A stretch of 64,000 nucleotides of DNA from Ochrobactrum sp. RH2CCR150. GTDB taxonomy: Bacteria; Pseudomonadota; Alphaproteobacteria; Rhizobiales; Rhizobiaceae. Below are positions 9,142 through 19,438 of this stretch, one piece after another (the first letter of the stretch is position 1; every line of letters begins with the position of its first letter). The stretch covers positions 1 to 64,000 of the forward strand of contig JACGXE010000020.1 of assembly GCA_014138095.1 (NCBI GenBank). The letters are read 5' to 3'. Under the pieces are notes generated by a model. The model was not told the DNA's origin, searched no databases, and saw nothing but the letters and a program-made list of their open reading frames with translations. The position numbers and the translations under genes are program-made.

Positions 9142-11601
9142 ATGCGCGTGGATAAGACGAGCGGGATTCAGACAGGGATTGGCCAGGGACGCGCAGCTAT
9201 TCTTCTCAAATCGAAGCTATCCTTGCATCTTCTGGCAGCAAGCGCGCTGGTTGCCGCCGCTTCGTTTGCGACAAGCCCGGTCTGGGCGCAGGCGGCAGGT
9301 GCCGGGCAACAGGTGCAGCGCATTTCCTTCGATATTGCCGCCCAGCCTTTGTCCAAAGCTCTGGTGCAATATTCCAACAATACCGGCGTCCAGCTTTTCT
9401 ACGATGCCAATATCGTGCGCGGCAAGAACTCGTCCGGTGCGAAAGGCTCGCTCACCCGCTCGGAAGCGTTGAACAGCATCCTGTCCGGCTCGGGCCTCTC
9501 CTATCGCCTTCGCGGTAACACCGTGACCATTTCCACCCAGCAAGCAGGTGATACGGGAGCCGTGGCTGTGGACGGTTCGCTGCTTCTCGACACGATCACC
9601 CTGCAAGGTGCAACAGCGGGCGATACGTCGGGCAGCGTCGTGGTCGAAAATTCCAGAGGCGCAACCAAGACCGATACGCCCTTGATTGAAGTGCCGCAGT
9701 CGGTTTCGGTGGTCAGCCGCAAGCAGATCGAAACCCAGAATGCCCAGAGCGTAACGGAAATCCTGCGCTATGTGCCGGGCGTGACCATTGAAACCTATGG
9801 CCCCGACCCGAAGGGCTATGACTGGATCCTGATGCGGGGCTTCAACGCCCAGTCCACCAGTTCCTATCAGGATGGTCTGCGACAGCTCTCCAACAGCTAC
9901 ACCTTCTTCCGCACTGACCCCTATGAGCTGGATTCGATTGAAGTGTTGCGCGGCCCGGTGTCGTCGCTCTATGGCCAGAGCGATGCGGGTGGTCTGGTCA
10001 ATCGCGTCACCAAGAAGCCGCAGGCCGAAGCCTTTCATGAAGCCTCGGTGGAATATGGCAGCTATAACCGCAAGCAGTTTGGCGTCGATCTGACGGGGCC
10101 GGTCAATGAAGACAAGACACTGCTTTATCGCATGATCGGCGTGGTGCGCAAAAGCGATACGCAGTTCGAATATTCCAATGGCGACGAGGTCAAGGACGAC
10201 CGCTACATGTTCGCACCGTCGCTCACCTGGGCGCCGGATGCCGACACGTCGCTGACTGTTTCCGGCCAACTATTGCGTGACGACAGCGGCGGCAGCGTTC
10301 TGCCTGCCACGATCAGCAATCTTTATCCGAACTCCCCGAATATTCTGGTCGGCGATCCCGACTTCAACAGAAGCGTGCAGAAGCAGGGCAGCATCGGCTA
10401 TGAGTTCGAACATCATCTGAACGACACCTGGACGCTGAAGCAGAACCTGCGTTACGGTCAGGTCAGCTTCCTTCTCGACAATGTGCTGGCGCTTGGTCTT
10501 GGACCAACGGGGATTACCCGGCAGGCGCGTCGTTTCGACGAGAATATGAGCGGCTTCGTCGTGGACAATCAGGCAGTAGCCGAATTTGAAACCGGCAATA
10601 TCGCGCATGAAGCGCTGTTCGGTCTCGACTATTCCTATTCCGACTCCGACGTCTCGCAATATCGCGATCCGGCGCCAAGTCTCAATCCGTTCAACCCGTC
10701 TTACGGCATTCCCATCGCCGTGCCGACGACACTGACCCAGAGCTATCGCCAGAAATACAATCAGACCGGCATTTATGCGCAGGACCAGATCAAGTTCAAC
10801 GACAGCTGGATCGTGACGCTCGGCGGTCGTTATGACTGGCTGAATCTCGACAACCACAATCGTCTCGATGACAGCGATACGGATCAGAATATCGGTAAGT
10901 TCAGCGGTCGTGCAGGCATTACCTATGTCACGCCTTGGGGCATTGCGCCTTATGTCAGCTATTCGGAATCCTTCGTTCCAAATCTCGGGACGGACAATAG
11001 CGGCAACACCTTCGACCCATCGGAAGGGCGTCAGTGGGAAGCAGGCGTCAAATACCAGCCGAAGGAATTCGACGGCCTGTTCACGATGGCATGGTTCGAC
11101 ATCGTGAAGTCGAATGTGGTTTCCTACAGCTATCTCGATGGTCCGCAGGCAACCGGCGAAGTCCATTCGCGCGGTCTGGAGCTGGAAGGCAAGGTCAACC
11201 TTTCCTATGGCTGGGACTTCATTGGGTCCTATACCTACACCCATACCGAAATCACCGAAGACGCCGTCGCCTATATCGGCAAGCAGTCCACAATGGTGCC
11301 TGAGCATCAGGCCTCGGCATGGCTCAACTACACGTTCAACAGCGGCGCTTTGGAAGGTTTGAGCCTTGGTAGCGGCGTGCGTTATGTCGGCTCCAGCTAT
11401 GGTGACAAGGCCAATACGGTCAAGGTTGATGGCCGCACCTTGGTCGATGCCGGTGTGAGTTACAAATACAAGGACATGACCTTCCAGCTCAATGCGACGA
11501 ACCTCTTCGACAAGAAGTACTTCACGACCTGCGAAGATACCGTGAGCTGCTATGAAGGCGACCGTCGCTCGGTCATTGGCCGGGTGAAGGTCAGTTTCTA
11601 A
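9142..11601 (+). CDS. TonB-dependent siderophore receptor with STN signalling domain, set 2
   Basis: This is an 819-residue outer-membrane transducer. After a signal peptide ending near PVWAQ, an STN domain is visible (ISFDIAAQPLSKALVQYSNN up to YRLRGNTVTIS). This is the domain that contacts FecR. A plug with EVPQSVSVVSRKQIE and IEVLRGPVSSLYGQ and a long barrel follow. Like set 1, it carries a C-terminal Cys pair (TTCEDTVSC) and an aromatic terminal residue (VSF). The ATG at 9142 has GGGGA upstream; a GTG at 9118 is an alternative. It is expected to be autoinduced through FecI/FecR when its ferric siderophore is bound. The ligand is unknown but FoxA/FhuA-like. Confidence 0.9.
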   Translation: MRVDKTSGIQTGIGQGRAAILLKSKLSLHLLAASALVAAASFATSPVWAQAAGAGQQVQRISFDIAAQPLSKALVQYSNNTGVQLFYDANIVRGKNSSGAKGSLTRSEALNSILSGSGLSYRLRGNTVTISTQQAGDTGAVAVDGSLLLDTITLQGATAGDTSGSVVVENSRGATKTDTPLIEVPQSVSVVSRKQIETQNAQSVTEILRYVPGVTIETYGPDPKGYDWILMRGFNAQSTSSYQDGLRQLSNSYTFFRTDPYELDSIEVLRGPVSSLYGQSDAGGLVNRVTKKPQAEAFHEASVEYGSYNRKQFGVDLTGPVNEDKTLLYRMIGVVRKSDTQFEYSNGDEVKDDRYMFAPSLTWAPDADTSLTVSGQLLRDDSGGSVLPATISNLYPNSPNILVGDPDFNRSVQKQGSIGYEFEHHLNDTWTLKQNLRYGQVSFLLDNVLALGLGPTGITRQARRFDENMSGFVVDNQAVAEFETGNIAHEALFGLDYSYSDSDVSQYRDPAPSLNPFNPSYGIPIAVPTTLTQSYRQKYNQTGIYAQDQIKFNDSWIVTLGGRYDWLNLDNHNRLDDSDTDQNIGKFSGRAGITYVTPWGIAPYVSYSESFVPNLGTDNSGNTFDPSEGRQWEAGVKYQPKEFDGLFTMAWFDIVKSNVVSYSYLDGPQATGEVHSRGLELEGKVNLSYGWDFIGSYTYTHTEITEDAVAYIGKQSTMVPEHQASAWLNYTFNSGALEGLSLGSGVRYVGSSYGDKANTVKVDGRTLVDAGVSYKYKDMTFQLNATNLFDKKYFTTCEDTVSCYEGDRRSVIGRVKVSF

Positions 11602-11611
11602 GGCGAATGCT

Positions 11612-12526
11612 TTGCTGACCCGTCGCCAGATATTACTCGGCTTGTTGTCGGGATCGGGCCTCGCGCTTTGCGCGGGGCCTTCCGGCTTTCTGCATCAGGC
11701 ACGGGCAGGGGATGCAGCGCGCATTGTGTCGATAGATTGGGCGGCGGCAGAAGCCATGCTGTTTTTGGGCATCGTGCCGGTGGGGCTCTCTGACACAAGT
11801 TTTTACCGTCAGCGCATGGCGTCGCCGGTCTTGCCCGACACTGTTGCCGATGTCGGCCCATTCTGGGAAATCAATCTCGAAGCGTTGGCAGAATTGCGAC
11901 CCGATTTCATCATCGCCACCGACTATAATATGGTCATGACACCGCGCATCGCGGATGTGGCGCGGGTGGAGCTGGTGCCAAGCATTACTACCCCCAATGT
12001 TGAGCGCTATCAGCTTGCCGTCGATATTCTCAACCGCGTGGCCCAACTGTGCGGCGTGCCGCGTTCCGGTGCAGATGCGATTACGCAAATGGCAGAGGAC
12101 CGCTTTGCCGAGGCGCGGACAAAGCTTGCCGGGCACGATCATCCTGTCGGGATCATGCTGCCCGATATTGGCGGGCGCGAGATGACCATGTATGGCGCGG
12201 GTACGCTACCAGATGCCGTGCTGCGCAAGCTCGGCCTGGCCAATCTATGGACAGGGCCGGTCAACGGAACCGGCATGGCGCGCGCCGGTCTCGATCGGCT
12301 GATGGACAACCCCGATGCGGCATTTCTGGTGGTCGATATTCCATCGCAACGGCTCCAGACGGAGCGTTCGCTGCAACAAAACACCATGTGGAAATTGCTC
12401 GCGCCCGTACGCAACAAACGCGTTGCCTGGCTGAACCAGTTCCACCCCTTCGGCGGTGTGGCTTCCGCGGTGCATCTTTCGGGGCTGATCGCGTCTGCCC
12501 TGACGCAGATGCCGGAAAAGGCGTGA
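11612..12526 (+). CDS. Iron-siderophore periplasmic binding protein (FhuD-like), set 2
   Basis: This 304-residue FhuD/FecB-fold binding protein is a distant paralogue of the set 1 protein. The pattern is the same: AAAEAMLFLGIVPVG, then LRPDFIIATDYN, and near the end RVAWLNQFHPFGGVAS. The N-terminus LTRRQILLGLLSGSG is a Tat-type leader. The only possible start in frame after the receptor stop is a TTG, with AAGGCG a few bases upstream, so translation may be weak or coupled to the receptor. It lies ten bases after the receptor and ten bases before the fused permease. Confidence 0.85.
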   Translation: MLTRRQILLGLLSGSGLALCAGPSGFLHQARAGDAARIVSIDWAAAEAMLFLGIVPVGLSDTSFYRQRMASPVLPDTVADVGPFWEINLEALAELRPDFIIATDYNMVMTPRIADVARVELVPSITTPNVERYQLAVDILNRVAQLCGVPRSGADAITQMAEDRFAEARTKLAGHDHPVGIMLPDIGGREMTMYGAGTLPDAVLRKLGLANLWTGPVNGTGMARAGLDRLMDNPDAAFLVVDIPSQRLQTERSLQQNTMWKLLAPVRNKRVAWLNQFHPFGGVASAVHLSGLIASALTQMPEKA

Positions 12527-12536
12527 GGTTTTGGCG

Positions 12537-14567
12537 ATGAGTATCGGCTCCGTTTCATCCGGCCACGAACACGCGCAACGGCGTTTTCCGCTTCGCTGGC
12601 CAGTGCTGATTATTGCCTTGGTTCTGGTTCTGCTGCTTGTCGTTCAGGGCTTTCTCAGCATTGCAAAGCCTGCGGAATGGTTGCGCATTTTCATCGCGCC
12701 CGATCTTGACGATCCGCGCCATGTGATCGGTTTCTACAGTTTTCTGCCGCGCCTTGCCGTAGGGCTTCTGGTAGGTGGAGTTCTGGGGTTGGGCGGTGCC
12801 GTTTTCCAGACTGTGCTGCGCAATCCGCTGGCAGAGCCGGGCCTGCTCGGCGTTGCATCCGGTGCACAGATCGCCCTCGCTTTGGCGCTGGTTTTTGCAC
12901 CCGGCCTGTGGACCTTCGGCAGCGAACCCATCGCGCTTGGCGGAGCCGCCGTGGCGCTCGGTATTTCCCTGCTGGTTGCTTCGGCAGGGCGGTTCTCATC
13001 CACGACCGTCGTGCTGGCGGGGCTGATGGTGGGGCTTTACTGCAACGCTGTTTTCAGCCTGCTTGTCCTGTTCAACCATGATTATCTGATCAATCTTCTG
13101 ACCTGGCAGGCGGGTTCCCTGCAACAGGGCGGATGGGAGGTCTTCCTCTATCTTCTGCCGCGTTTGCTGCCATTGGCTGGACTGATCCTGTTGTTGCAGC
13201 GACCGCTCAACCTCCTGTCGCTGGGCGATGGTCAGGCCAAGGGGCTCGGCGTATCTCCGGCCTTCATGCGGCTGACCCTGTTGGCTGCCGCTGCGGCGAT
13301 GGCTGCAATCGTCACCAGCAGCCTCGGACTGATCGGGATGGTGGGGCTTGCCGCACCCAATCTGGCGCGCGCTTTTGCACCGAGCTATGACGGGCGGCGT
13401 CTGGCATGGTCGGCCATTCTGGGGGCGCTGCTGCTCGTGGGCATTGATCAGCTTTTGCGGGCAATTACGCCCTTTGTCGGCAATATTCCGGCGGGCGCTG
13501 CTGCGGGCCTCTTCACCGGGCCTTTTTTGGTGATCCTCGCAACCCGCGTGCGGCTTGGCAGCGCGCCGCAAATGGGAGAACCGGCATCGGAAACCAACGC
13601 TCTCAAGCATCCGGGAAGAGCGCTGCTCGTGCTTTGCGGTCTGTGTATTGTGAGTGCAGCTTTGTCATTTCTGGTGACGAAGAACGCGCAAGGCTGGGCT
13701 TTCAGCCTGCCCGATGTGTCGGACATGGCGGCAAGCTTCTGGCGCGTACCACGCATTTTTGCGGCGGCCGGTGCTGGCGTGTGTCTGGCTGTTGCCGGGG
13801 TGATCCTGCAGGGCACATTGAGAAACCCGATGGCGAGCCCCGATCTGTTGGGTATCGGCTATGGTGCAGGTGTCGGTTTGGCTGTCGCGGTTCTGTTTCT
13901 GTCCAATGCCGGTGGCATGTCCAAACTGGCGGTCGCCTCCATAGGAGCATTTGCCGTTCTGGCGGCAATTGCGCTAATCGGCAAGCGCATGGCGTTTCAG
14001 CCGGAGCGGGTTCTGCTGGTGGGGGTCGGTCTTGGCAGTGCTTTCCACGCCTTGATGATCCTGCTTCTCGCCAGCGGTAACCCGCGCGTGGCCGGGCTTT
14101 TGAACTGGTATTCAGGATCCATGGGCAATGTCGGGAGCAGCGACGCCATTCTGGTTTGTGTCTGTGCGCTGGCCGTTTTCCTCGCGGCGATGCTTTTGAA
14201 ACGCCCGGTTGAGATATTCCCGCTTGGCGATACCACCACCCGCGCCATCGGATTGAAGGTGCCGCAAAGCCGTGGGATTTTGCTGCTGATAGCCGGTGTG
14301 GCGACGACAGCCGCGACACTGACCGTCGGTCCCATCAGTTTCATCGGGCTGATGGTTCCGCATTTCGTGTCGCTGCTTGGCTTCCGCACCATTGGGGTTC
14401 GCTTGATCGCAGCGGCGCTGGTCGGCGCGCTGATGTTGATCTTCGCCGACTGGCTGGGACGCAATATCGCCTACCCATGGCCGATGTCGCCGGGTCTCAT
14501 AGCGTCTCTGTTGGGCGGTATCTGGTTCCTTTGGCTGCTCTATCGCAGGAAAGGGATCGTCAGCTAG
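12537..14567 (+). CDS. fhuB: Fused iron-siderophore ABC permease (FhuB-type), set 2
   Basis: This 676-residue permease contains two FecCD domains. Domain 1 shows FQTVLRNPLAEPGLLGVASG and GMVGLAAPNLAR; domain 2 shows GTLRNPMASPDLLGIGYG and GLMVPHFVSLLGFR. It is a paralogue of the set 1 permease with the same fused layout. ATG 12537 has GAGG nine bases upstream; an in-frame TTG six bases earlier is less likely. No ATPase gene accompanies it, so it probably uses the ATPase encoded at 262-1041. Its last eight bases overlap the end of the convergent nhaC gene. Confidence 0.88.
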   Translation: MSIGSVSSGHEHAQRRFPLRWPVLIIALVLVLLLVVQGFLSIAKPAEWLRIFIAPDLDDPRHVIGFYSFLPRLAVGLLVGGVLGLGGAVFQTVLRNPLAEPGLLGVASGAQIALALALVFAPGLWTFGSEPIALGGAAVALGISLLVASAGRFSSTTVVLAGLMVGLYCNAVFSLLVLFNHDYLINLLTWQAGSLQQGGWEVFLYLLPRLLPLAGLILLLQRPLNLLSLGDGQAKGLGVSPAFMRLTLLAAAAAMAAIVTSSLGLIGMVGLAAPNLARAFAPSYDGRRLAWSAILGALLLVGIDQLLRAITPFVGNIPAGAAAGLFTGPFLVILATRVRLGSAPQMGEPASETNALKHPGRALLVLCGLCIVSAALSFLVTKNAQGWAFSLPDVSDMAASFWRVPRIFAAAGAGVCLAVAGVILQGTLRNPMASPDLLGIGYGAGVGLAVAVLFLSNAGGMSKLAVASIGAFAVLAAIALIGKRMAFQPERVLLVGVGLGSAFHALMILLLASGNPRVAGLLNWYSGSMGNVGSSDAILVCVCALAVFLAAMLLKRPVEIFPLGDTTTRAIGLKVPQSRGILLLIAGVATTAATLTVGPISFIGLMVPHFVSLLGFRTIGVRLIAAALVGALMLIFADWLGRNIAYPWPMSPGLIASLLGGIWFLWLLYRRKGIVS

Positions 14568-16026
14568 ACGCGCCTATCTTGGGGGTGACTCGAAGTACGC
14601 GCCAACCGAGCAGCGTGAAGCCGATAGATAGCAGTAGGTTGATGATGTTGAAGAAACAAAAGGCCGCATAGGCGGTGGTGCTGACCCCAAGCGCTGCGGC
14701 CATATAAGCACCGCAGCTGTTCCATGGTATCAACGGCGAGGTCACGGTTGCGCTGTCGCCGAGCACGCGGGACAGGAGGGCAGGCGCCAGCCCGCGATTG
14801 GCAAAGGCCTGTTTGAACATGCGTCCGGGCAGGGCAATCGAAATATACTGATCGGACGTGACCACATTTGTCAGCACGGCGGTCCCGGCAACGGTGGTGA
14901 CCAGACCTGCATCGGATTTGGTACGGCGGATCATCGGGCCGATCAGGCGATTGAGAATGCCTGCATGTTCGATCACCGCGCCGAAGGCGAGTGCGGTAAT
15001 GACAAGCCAGATGGTCGTCATCATGCTGGCCATGCCGCCTCGGCTGAGGATGATGTCAATATCGTGGTCACCCACGGAACTCGTATAGCCGGTGGCAAGC
15101 GCCAGCCATGCGCCTTTCAACAGCGCGAGCGCGCTGGGCAGCGTGGCGTCATTGGCAAAAGCGATCACGCGCTGCGGGTCCATGATGACGCCTTGCACCG
15201 CTCCGGCCAGAGCGCCGCTGAAGATCGCCACGACGGGAGAAACTCGCGCGACCGACAGCACGAAGACCAGCAGCAGGGGCAGGAAAGCCCAGAGAGAAAC
15301 CTGAATCTGGCTGTCGATCTTTGTGAGCAGAGAACTGGCGTCAAAATCGTTCTGCTCACCCAAAAAGCCAAACAGCACAATCGCCAGAAGCAAGGACGGG
15401 ATCGATACCCAGAGCGATTCCCTGATGTGGTCGAATATTTCCGAACCGGCGGATGCCGCCGCCAGATTGACCGTATCGGAGAGCGGCGATGCCTTGTCGC
15501 CGAAATAAGCGCCGGAAATGACCGCTCCCGCCGTGATGGCCGGTGATAGCTCCATATGGGCCGCAACACCCATCAGACCGATGCCGATGGTGCCCGCGAC
15601 AGTCCAGGAACTGCCGATGCTGAATGCAACAGCGGCGCAAACGACGGCTGTCGTTGCATAGAAATAATCGGGATTGAGAAGTTTCAACCCGTAATAGACC
15701 ATGGAAATGATTGTGCCGCTGAGCGCCCATGTTCCGATCAAAGCGCCGACCGCCATCAGGATGAGAATGGCCGGTAAGCCGGCTGAAATCCCGTCGACGA
15801 CGGATGCGCGGACAGCCGACCATCGCGACCCGTTCTTGTAGGCGACGCCTGCTGCGATCATACCGCAGATGGCAAGGGCGATCTGGTTTGGGCCGGACGA
15901 AGCCTCGTCACCGAACAGATAATAGGAGAGGGCAAGGAAGACGATGAGCGCGATACATGGCACCAGAGCATCCAGCATGGATGGAGGACGGACGCCAATT
16001 GTTGAACCCTGTTCGCTTTCGCTCAC
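14560..16026 (-). CDS. nhaC: NhaC-family Na+/H+ antiporter
   Basis: This 488-residue inner-membrane protein has about a dozen hydrophobic segments. NhaC-family sequence is visible as SIGSSWTVAGTIGIGLMG, ISGAYFGDKASPLSDTVNLA and VVTSDQYISIALPGRMFK. I use a GTG start preceded by CGGGGAGA; the open frame extends 29 codons further. It is the last gene of the arc cluster, separated from arcC by a strong hairpin. Family members exchange Na+ for H+, and some relatives exchange organic acids or amino acids. Next to arginine deiminase it could balance pH or ions during ammonia production, or serve as a second arginine/ornithine exchanger. The first reading is the simpler one. Confidence 0.82.
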   Translation of the reverse strand: MSESEQGSTIGVRPPSMLDALVPCIALIVFLALSYYLFGDEASSGPNQIALAICGMIAAGVAYKNGSRWSAVRASVVDGISAGLPAILILMAVGALIGTWALSGTIISMVYYGLKLLNPDYFYATTAVVCAAVAFSIGSSWTVAGTIGIGLMGVAAHMELSPAITAGAVISGAYFGDKASPLSDTVNLAAASAGSEIFDHIRESLWVSIPSLLLAIVLFGFLGEQNDFDASSLLTKIDSQIQVSLWAFLPLLLVFVLSVARVSPVVAIFSGALAGAVQGVIMDPQRVIAFANDATLPSALALLKGAWLALATGYTSSVGDHDIDIILSRGGMASMMTTIWLVITALAFGAVIEHAGILNRLIGPMIRRTKSDAGLVTTVAGTAVLTNVVTSDQYISIALPGRMFKQAFANRGLAPALLSRVLGDSATVTSPLIPWNSCGAYMAAALGVSTTAYAAFCFFNIINLLLSIGFTLLGWRVLRVTPKIGASS

Positions 16027-16078
16027 TTCATGGTCTCCCCGATAGCGAATTGAGTGTAGGCTCAAGTGTAAATAAAGA

Positions 16079-16110
16079 AAACTCCGATCTTTCATCAAAG
16101 ATCGGAGTTT
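16079..16110 (-). terminator. Hairpin terminator/attenuator between arcC and nhaC
   Basis: A perfect 14-base inverted repeat (AAACTCCGATCTTT and its complement) with a CATC loop lies 11 bases after the arcC stop. On the minus strand it is followed by a T-rich run (TTTCTTTATTT). It should end most arc transcripts, with nhaC reached by read-through or from its own promoter. Confidence 0.8.
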
Positions 16111-16121
16111 CAATACTTAAT

Positions 16122-17057
16122 TCAATGCCATGTTAGTTTTGAAAAGCCCGTGTTGACGATCGTACCCTTCTTGCCATCGACAATAGCGGGAATGTCAGCC
16201 AGCGCGCCAATGGCGGCGGAGTTTCCCGTCGCTCTGGCGAAGTTGCAGGCGGCATCCACCTTTGGCCCCATCGAGCCTGCGGGAAACTCATATTGAGAGA
16301 GTGCTTCCGGTGTCGCTTCGTGAATGCCCTTTTGCGTCGGCTTGCCCCAGTCGGTGAAAACCGCCTCGGCGTCGGTCGCCATGATGAAGAGGTCGGCATT
16401 GAGTTCCCGGGCGAGAAGTTCGCTGGCCAGATCCTTGTCGATGACAGCCTCCACGCCACTGAGCGACCGCTCCTTGCCCTTCTCATACATGGTGGGAATG
16501 CCACCGCCGCCCGCGCAGATGAGAATGGTGTCCTTTTCAAGCAGCCATTTCAGCGGGCGTATCTCGAAGATCCGCTTCGGCAGCGGCGATGGCACAACCC
16601 GCCGCCACTTGTCGCCGTCCTGCTTGAAGGTCCAGCCTTTTTCGCCACGGATGCGGTCGGCATCTTCTTTCGAATAGACCGGGCCGACGAACTTGGTCGG
16701 GTTCTGGAAGCCGGGATCGTCACCATCCACCTCAACCATGGTGAGGACGGTGGCAATCGGAATATCAAACGGCAGAACATTGCCAAGTTCCTGTTCCAGC
16801 ATGTAGCCGATCATGCCTTCCGTCTGGGCGCCAAGCACGTCCAGCGGATAGGCCTCATCGGGCTTGTAGGCTGCGCCTTGCAAGGCAAGCAGCCCGACTT
16901 GCGGACCGTTGCCATGGGTGATGATGACCTGATGGTCCTTGGTGACCGGCGCGATGGCCTCGACAGCGGTGCGGATATTCCTGCGTTGCACCTCGGCTGT
17001 CATCGGCTCGCCGCGCCGCAAAAGGGCGTTGCCGCCCAATGCGATGACGATGCGCAT
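16122..17057 (-). CDS. arcC: Carbamate kinase
   Basis: This 311-residue cytoplasmic kinase makes ATP from carbamoyl phosphate and ADP, the energy-yielding step of the arginine deiminase pathway. Family motifs are the N-terminal [28 protein letters not shown], the [10 protein letters not shown] loop, and [14 protein letters not shown]. It ends with [10 protein letters not shown]. The ATG at 17057 follows GGAGATTGAGG and begins two bases after the arcB stop, so arcB and arcC are translated together. Its presence in this operon marks the ornithine transcarbamylase as catabolic. Confidence 0.96.
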   Translation of the reverse strand: MRIVIALGGNALLRRGEPMTAEVQRRNIRTAVEAIAPVTKDHQVIITHGNGPQVGLLALQGAAYKPDEAYPLDVLGAQTEGMIGYMLEQELGNVLPFDIPIATVLTMVEVDGDDPGFQNPTKFVGPVYSKEDADRIRGEKGWTFKQDGDKWRRVVPSPLPKRIFEIRPLKWLLEKDTILICAGGGGIPTMYEKGKERSLSGVEAVIDKDLASELLARELNADLFIMATDAEAVFTDWGKPTQKGIHEATPEALSQYEFPAGSMGPKVDAACNFARATGNSAAIGALADIPAIVDGKKGTIVNTGFSKLTWH

Positions 17058-17059
17058 CC

Positions 17060-18064
17060 TCAATCTCCAATCGTTGCCACAAGCAGGGCCTTGATGGTGT
17101 GCAGGCGGTTTTCCGCCTGTTCGAATGCGATATTGGCGTGGGATTCGAACACTTCGTCCGTCACTTCGAGGCCATCTGAAATGCCGAACTGGTCGGCGAT
17201 CTGCTTACCCACCACGGTCTCCGTGTCGTGGAATGCAGGCAGGCAGTGCATGAATTTCACCTGCGGATTACCCGCAGCCTTCATCAACGCTGTATTGACC
17301 TGGTAGGGCTTCAGAAGCTTGATGCGTTCTGCCCAGACTTCCTTCGGCTCGCCCATTGACACCCACACATCGGTATGGATGAAGTCCACGTCCTTGACCG
17401 CAGCCTTGATGTCATCCGTGATGGTCAGCTTCGCGCCCGATGCCTCGGCGAGTTCCTCGGCGATCTTCCGATATTCTTCAGAAGGCCACAGTTCCTTCGG
17501 TCCGCAGATACGGACATCCATGCCCATCAGGCAACCGACGATCATCAGCGAATGGCCCATATTGGAGCGCGTGTCGCCGACATAGGCATATTTGATCTGG
17601 GGGATCGGCTTGTCGCTGTGTTCCCACATCGTCAGCACATCGGCCAGCATCTGGGTTGGGTGATATTCGTCGGTCAGGCCGTTATAGACCGGAACGCCGG
17701 CATATTTGGCCAGTGTTTCCACGCCGGTCTGGGATGAGCCGCGATATTCGATGGCGTCATACATGCGGCCCAGAACACGCGCGGTATCCTTGAAGGATTC
17801 CTTGTGGCCGATCTGTGATCCGGCCGGGTCGAGATAGGTGACATTGGCGCCCTGATCGGAGCAGGCGACCTCGAAAGCGCAGCGGGTACGTGTGGAGGTC
17901 TTTTCGAAAATGAGGCAGATTTCCTTGCCCGACAGGTGCTTTTGTTCGGTGCGGGCATATTTGGCGCGCTTCAGATCGCGTGCCAGATCCAGCAGGAAGC
18001 GAAACTCGCGCGGCGTGTAATCCTGCACCGTGAGAAGCGAACGATTGCGCAGATTAAAGCTCAT
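17060..18064 (-). CDS. arcB: Ornithine carbamoyltransferase, catabolic
   Basis: This 334-residue enzyme converts citrulline and phosphate into ornithine and carbamoyl phosphate in the arginine deiminase pathway. Diagnostic motifs are the carbamoyl phosphate-binding STRTRCAFE, the [12 protein letters not shown] segment and the ornithine/citrulline loop HCLPAFHD. Its length fits catabolic OTCases. It lies between arcA (45 bases upstream) and arcC. The gene context, more than any single residue, argues for the catabolic rather than the biosynthetic role. Confidence 0.96.
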   Translation of the reverse strand: MSFNLRNRSLLTVQDYTPREFRFLLDLARDLKRAKYARTEQKHLSGKEICLIFEKTSTRTRCAFEVACSDQGANVTYLDPAGSQIGHKESFKDTARVLGRMYDAIEYRGSSQTGVETLAKYAGVPVYNGLTDEYHPTQMLADVLTMWEHSDKPIPQIKYAYVGDTRSNMGHSLMIVGCLMGMDVRICGPKELWPSEEYRKIAEELAEASGAKLTITDDIKAAVKDVDFIHTDVWVSMGEPKEVWAERIKLLKPYQVNTALMKAAGNPQVKFMHCLPAFHDTETVVGKQIADQFGISDGLEVTDEVFESHANIAFEQAENRLHTIKALLVATIGD

Positions 18065-18109
18065 GATACGTCTCCAAAATTTTATAACGTTGCGATGAGT
18101 GTCCGGTGA

Positions 18110-19333
18110 TCAGACCGGATCGCGCCAGATGGGGCAGGTCATGCAATGCCCGCCGCCTCGACCACGGCCAAGCTCCGAGCCGCGAATAGTGATGACTTCA
18201 ACGCCAGCCTTGCGCAGCAGCGTGTTGGTGTAGGTGTTGCGGTCGTAGGAGACGACCACGCCAGGTTCCAGCGCCACGACGTTGTTGCCATCGTCCCACT
18301 GTTCACGCTCGGCCTCATAAGCGTTGCCGCCTGTTGCTACCGAGCGCAGTTTCTTCAGCTCAAGCGCTTCCGCGACCACCTCCAGAAGATGCTTGGTTTC
18401 TGGACGGACGACGAGTTTGCCATCGTCGCCGGGATAGATGCTGAAGCAACGGATCTGGTCCACCACTTCGCCGAAAATGGTCACGAGGTCGCGGTCGCAG
18501 AAGCTGAACACCGTATCGAGATGCATGGCCGCACGGCTCTTCGGCATTACGCAGGCGATAACGCGGGTCGCGGCGTTTGCGGTGAACAGTGCTTCGGCTA
18601 CCTGGCCGACGGCCTGATAGGTCGTGCGTTCGCCCATGCCGATCAGCACGGTGCCATTGCCGATCGGCATGACGTCGCCGCCTTCCATCGTGGCATTGCC
18701 GTGGTCTGCGTCGAAGTCGCCGCACCAGATCTTGAAATCGCCGTCCTTGAATTCCGGATGATATTTATAGATAGCGCGCTGGATCAGCGTTTCCGGCTGA
18801 CGTGCTGGCCAGAACATCGGGTTCACGGTCACGCCGCCATAAATCCAGCAGGACGAGTCGCGCTGGAATAGCGTGTTGGGGATTGGCGGGATGATAAATT
18901 CCGTACCGCCTAGCACGTCGAGCATCAGTTCCTTGCCCCATATGTCGGGCAGGTCGGAGACGGCCACGCCGCCGATGAGAAACTCCGCAAGGTTTTTCGA
19001 CGGCAGTTCGTCCAGCCATGGGCGCATGGAATTGGCAACATTGCGTCCCACCTGATTGGGGAGAATGCGCCGGTCGAGTACGAATTGCCGCGCTTCCTTG
19101 TCGTTCAGCGTTTCAGCGAGCAGGTCCTGCATTTCCAGAACTTCCACGCCGCGTTCGCGCATTTTGAGCACGAAGTCGAAATGGTCCTTCTGTGCTTCGT
19201 GGACCCAGATCACATCATCGAACAGAAGGTCATGGCAATTGGCTGGGGTCAGTCGTTGATGCGCCAGCGAAGGGCTGCAAACCATCACCGTGCGCAGCTT
19301 GCCGACTTCCGAATGCACTCCAAATTGTCTCAT
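18110..19333 (-). CDS. arcA: Arginine deiminase
   Basis: This 407-residue enzyme hydrolyses arginine to citrulline and ammonia. Family motifs include [17 protein letters not shown] near the start, [13 protein letters not shown], the MEGGDV loop, MHLDTVFSF, and the C-terminal nucleophile segment [11 protein letters not shown] containing the catalytic Cys. The length is standard. It is the second gene of the operon, 105 bases after arcD. The ammonia it releases can neutralise acid, and with arcB and arcC it yields one ATP per arginine without oxygen. Confidence 0.97.
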   Translation of the reverse strand: MRQFGVHSEVGKLRTVMVCSPSLAHQRLTPANCHDLLFDDVIWVHEAQKDHFDFVLKMRERGVEVLEMQDLLAETLNDKEARQFVLDRRILPNQVGRNVANSMRPWLDELPSKNLAEFLIGGVAVSDLPDIWGKELMLDVLGGTEFIIPPIPNTLFQRDSSCWIYGGVTVNPMFWPARQPETLIQRAIYKYHPEFKDGDFKIWCGDFDADHGNATMEGGDVMPIGNGTVLIGMGERTTYQAVGQVAEALFTANAATRVIACVMPKSRAAMHLDTVFSFCDRDLVTIFGEVVDQIRCFSIYPGDDGKLVVRPETKHLLEVVAEALELKKLRSVATGGNAYEAEREQWDDGNNVVALEPGVVVSYDRNTYTNTLLRKAGVEVITIRGSELGRGRGGGHCMTCPIWRDPV

Positions 19334-19438
19334 CTCGATACTCCTGTTTGGAACCAGTGAACTGGGCGGGAAGGCCTTGGCCGGTCCGATTACGTCATCT
19401 TGAAAGCCGGCAAAGGATCATTTCCACGGATGAACGTG

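Noticed and set aside
16293..17306. 337-codon plus-strand open frame opposite arcC and arcB
   Set aside because: It is antisense to two confident genes, crosses their junction, and shows no domain or signal.
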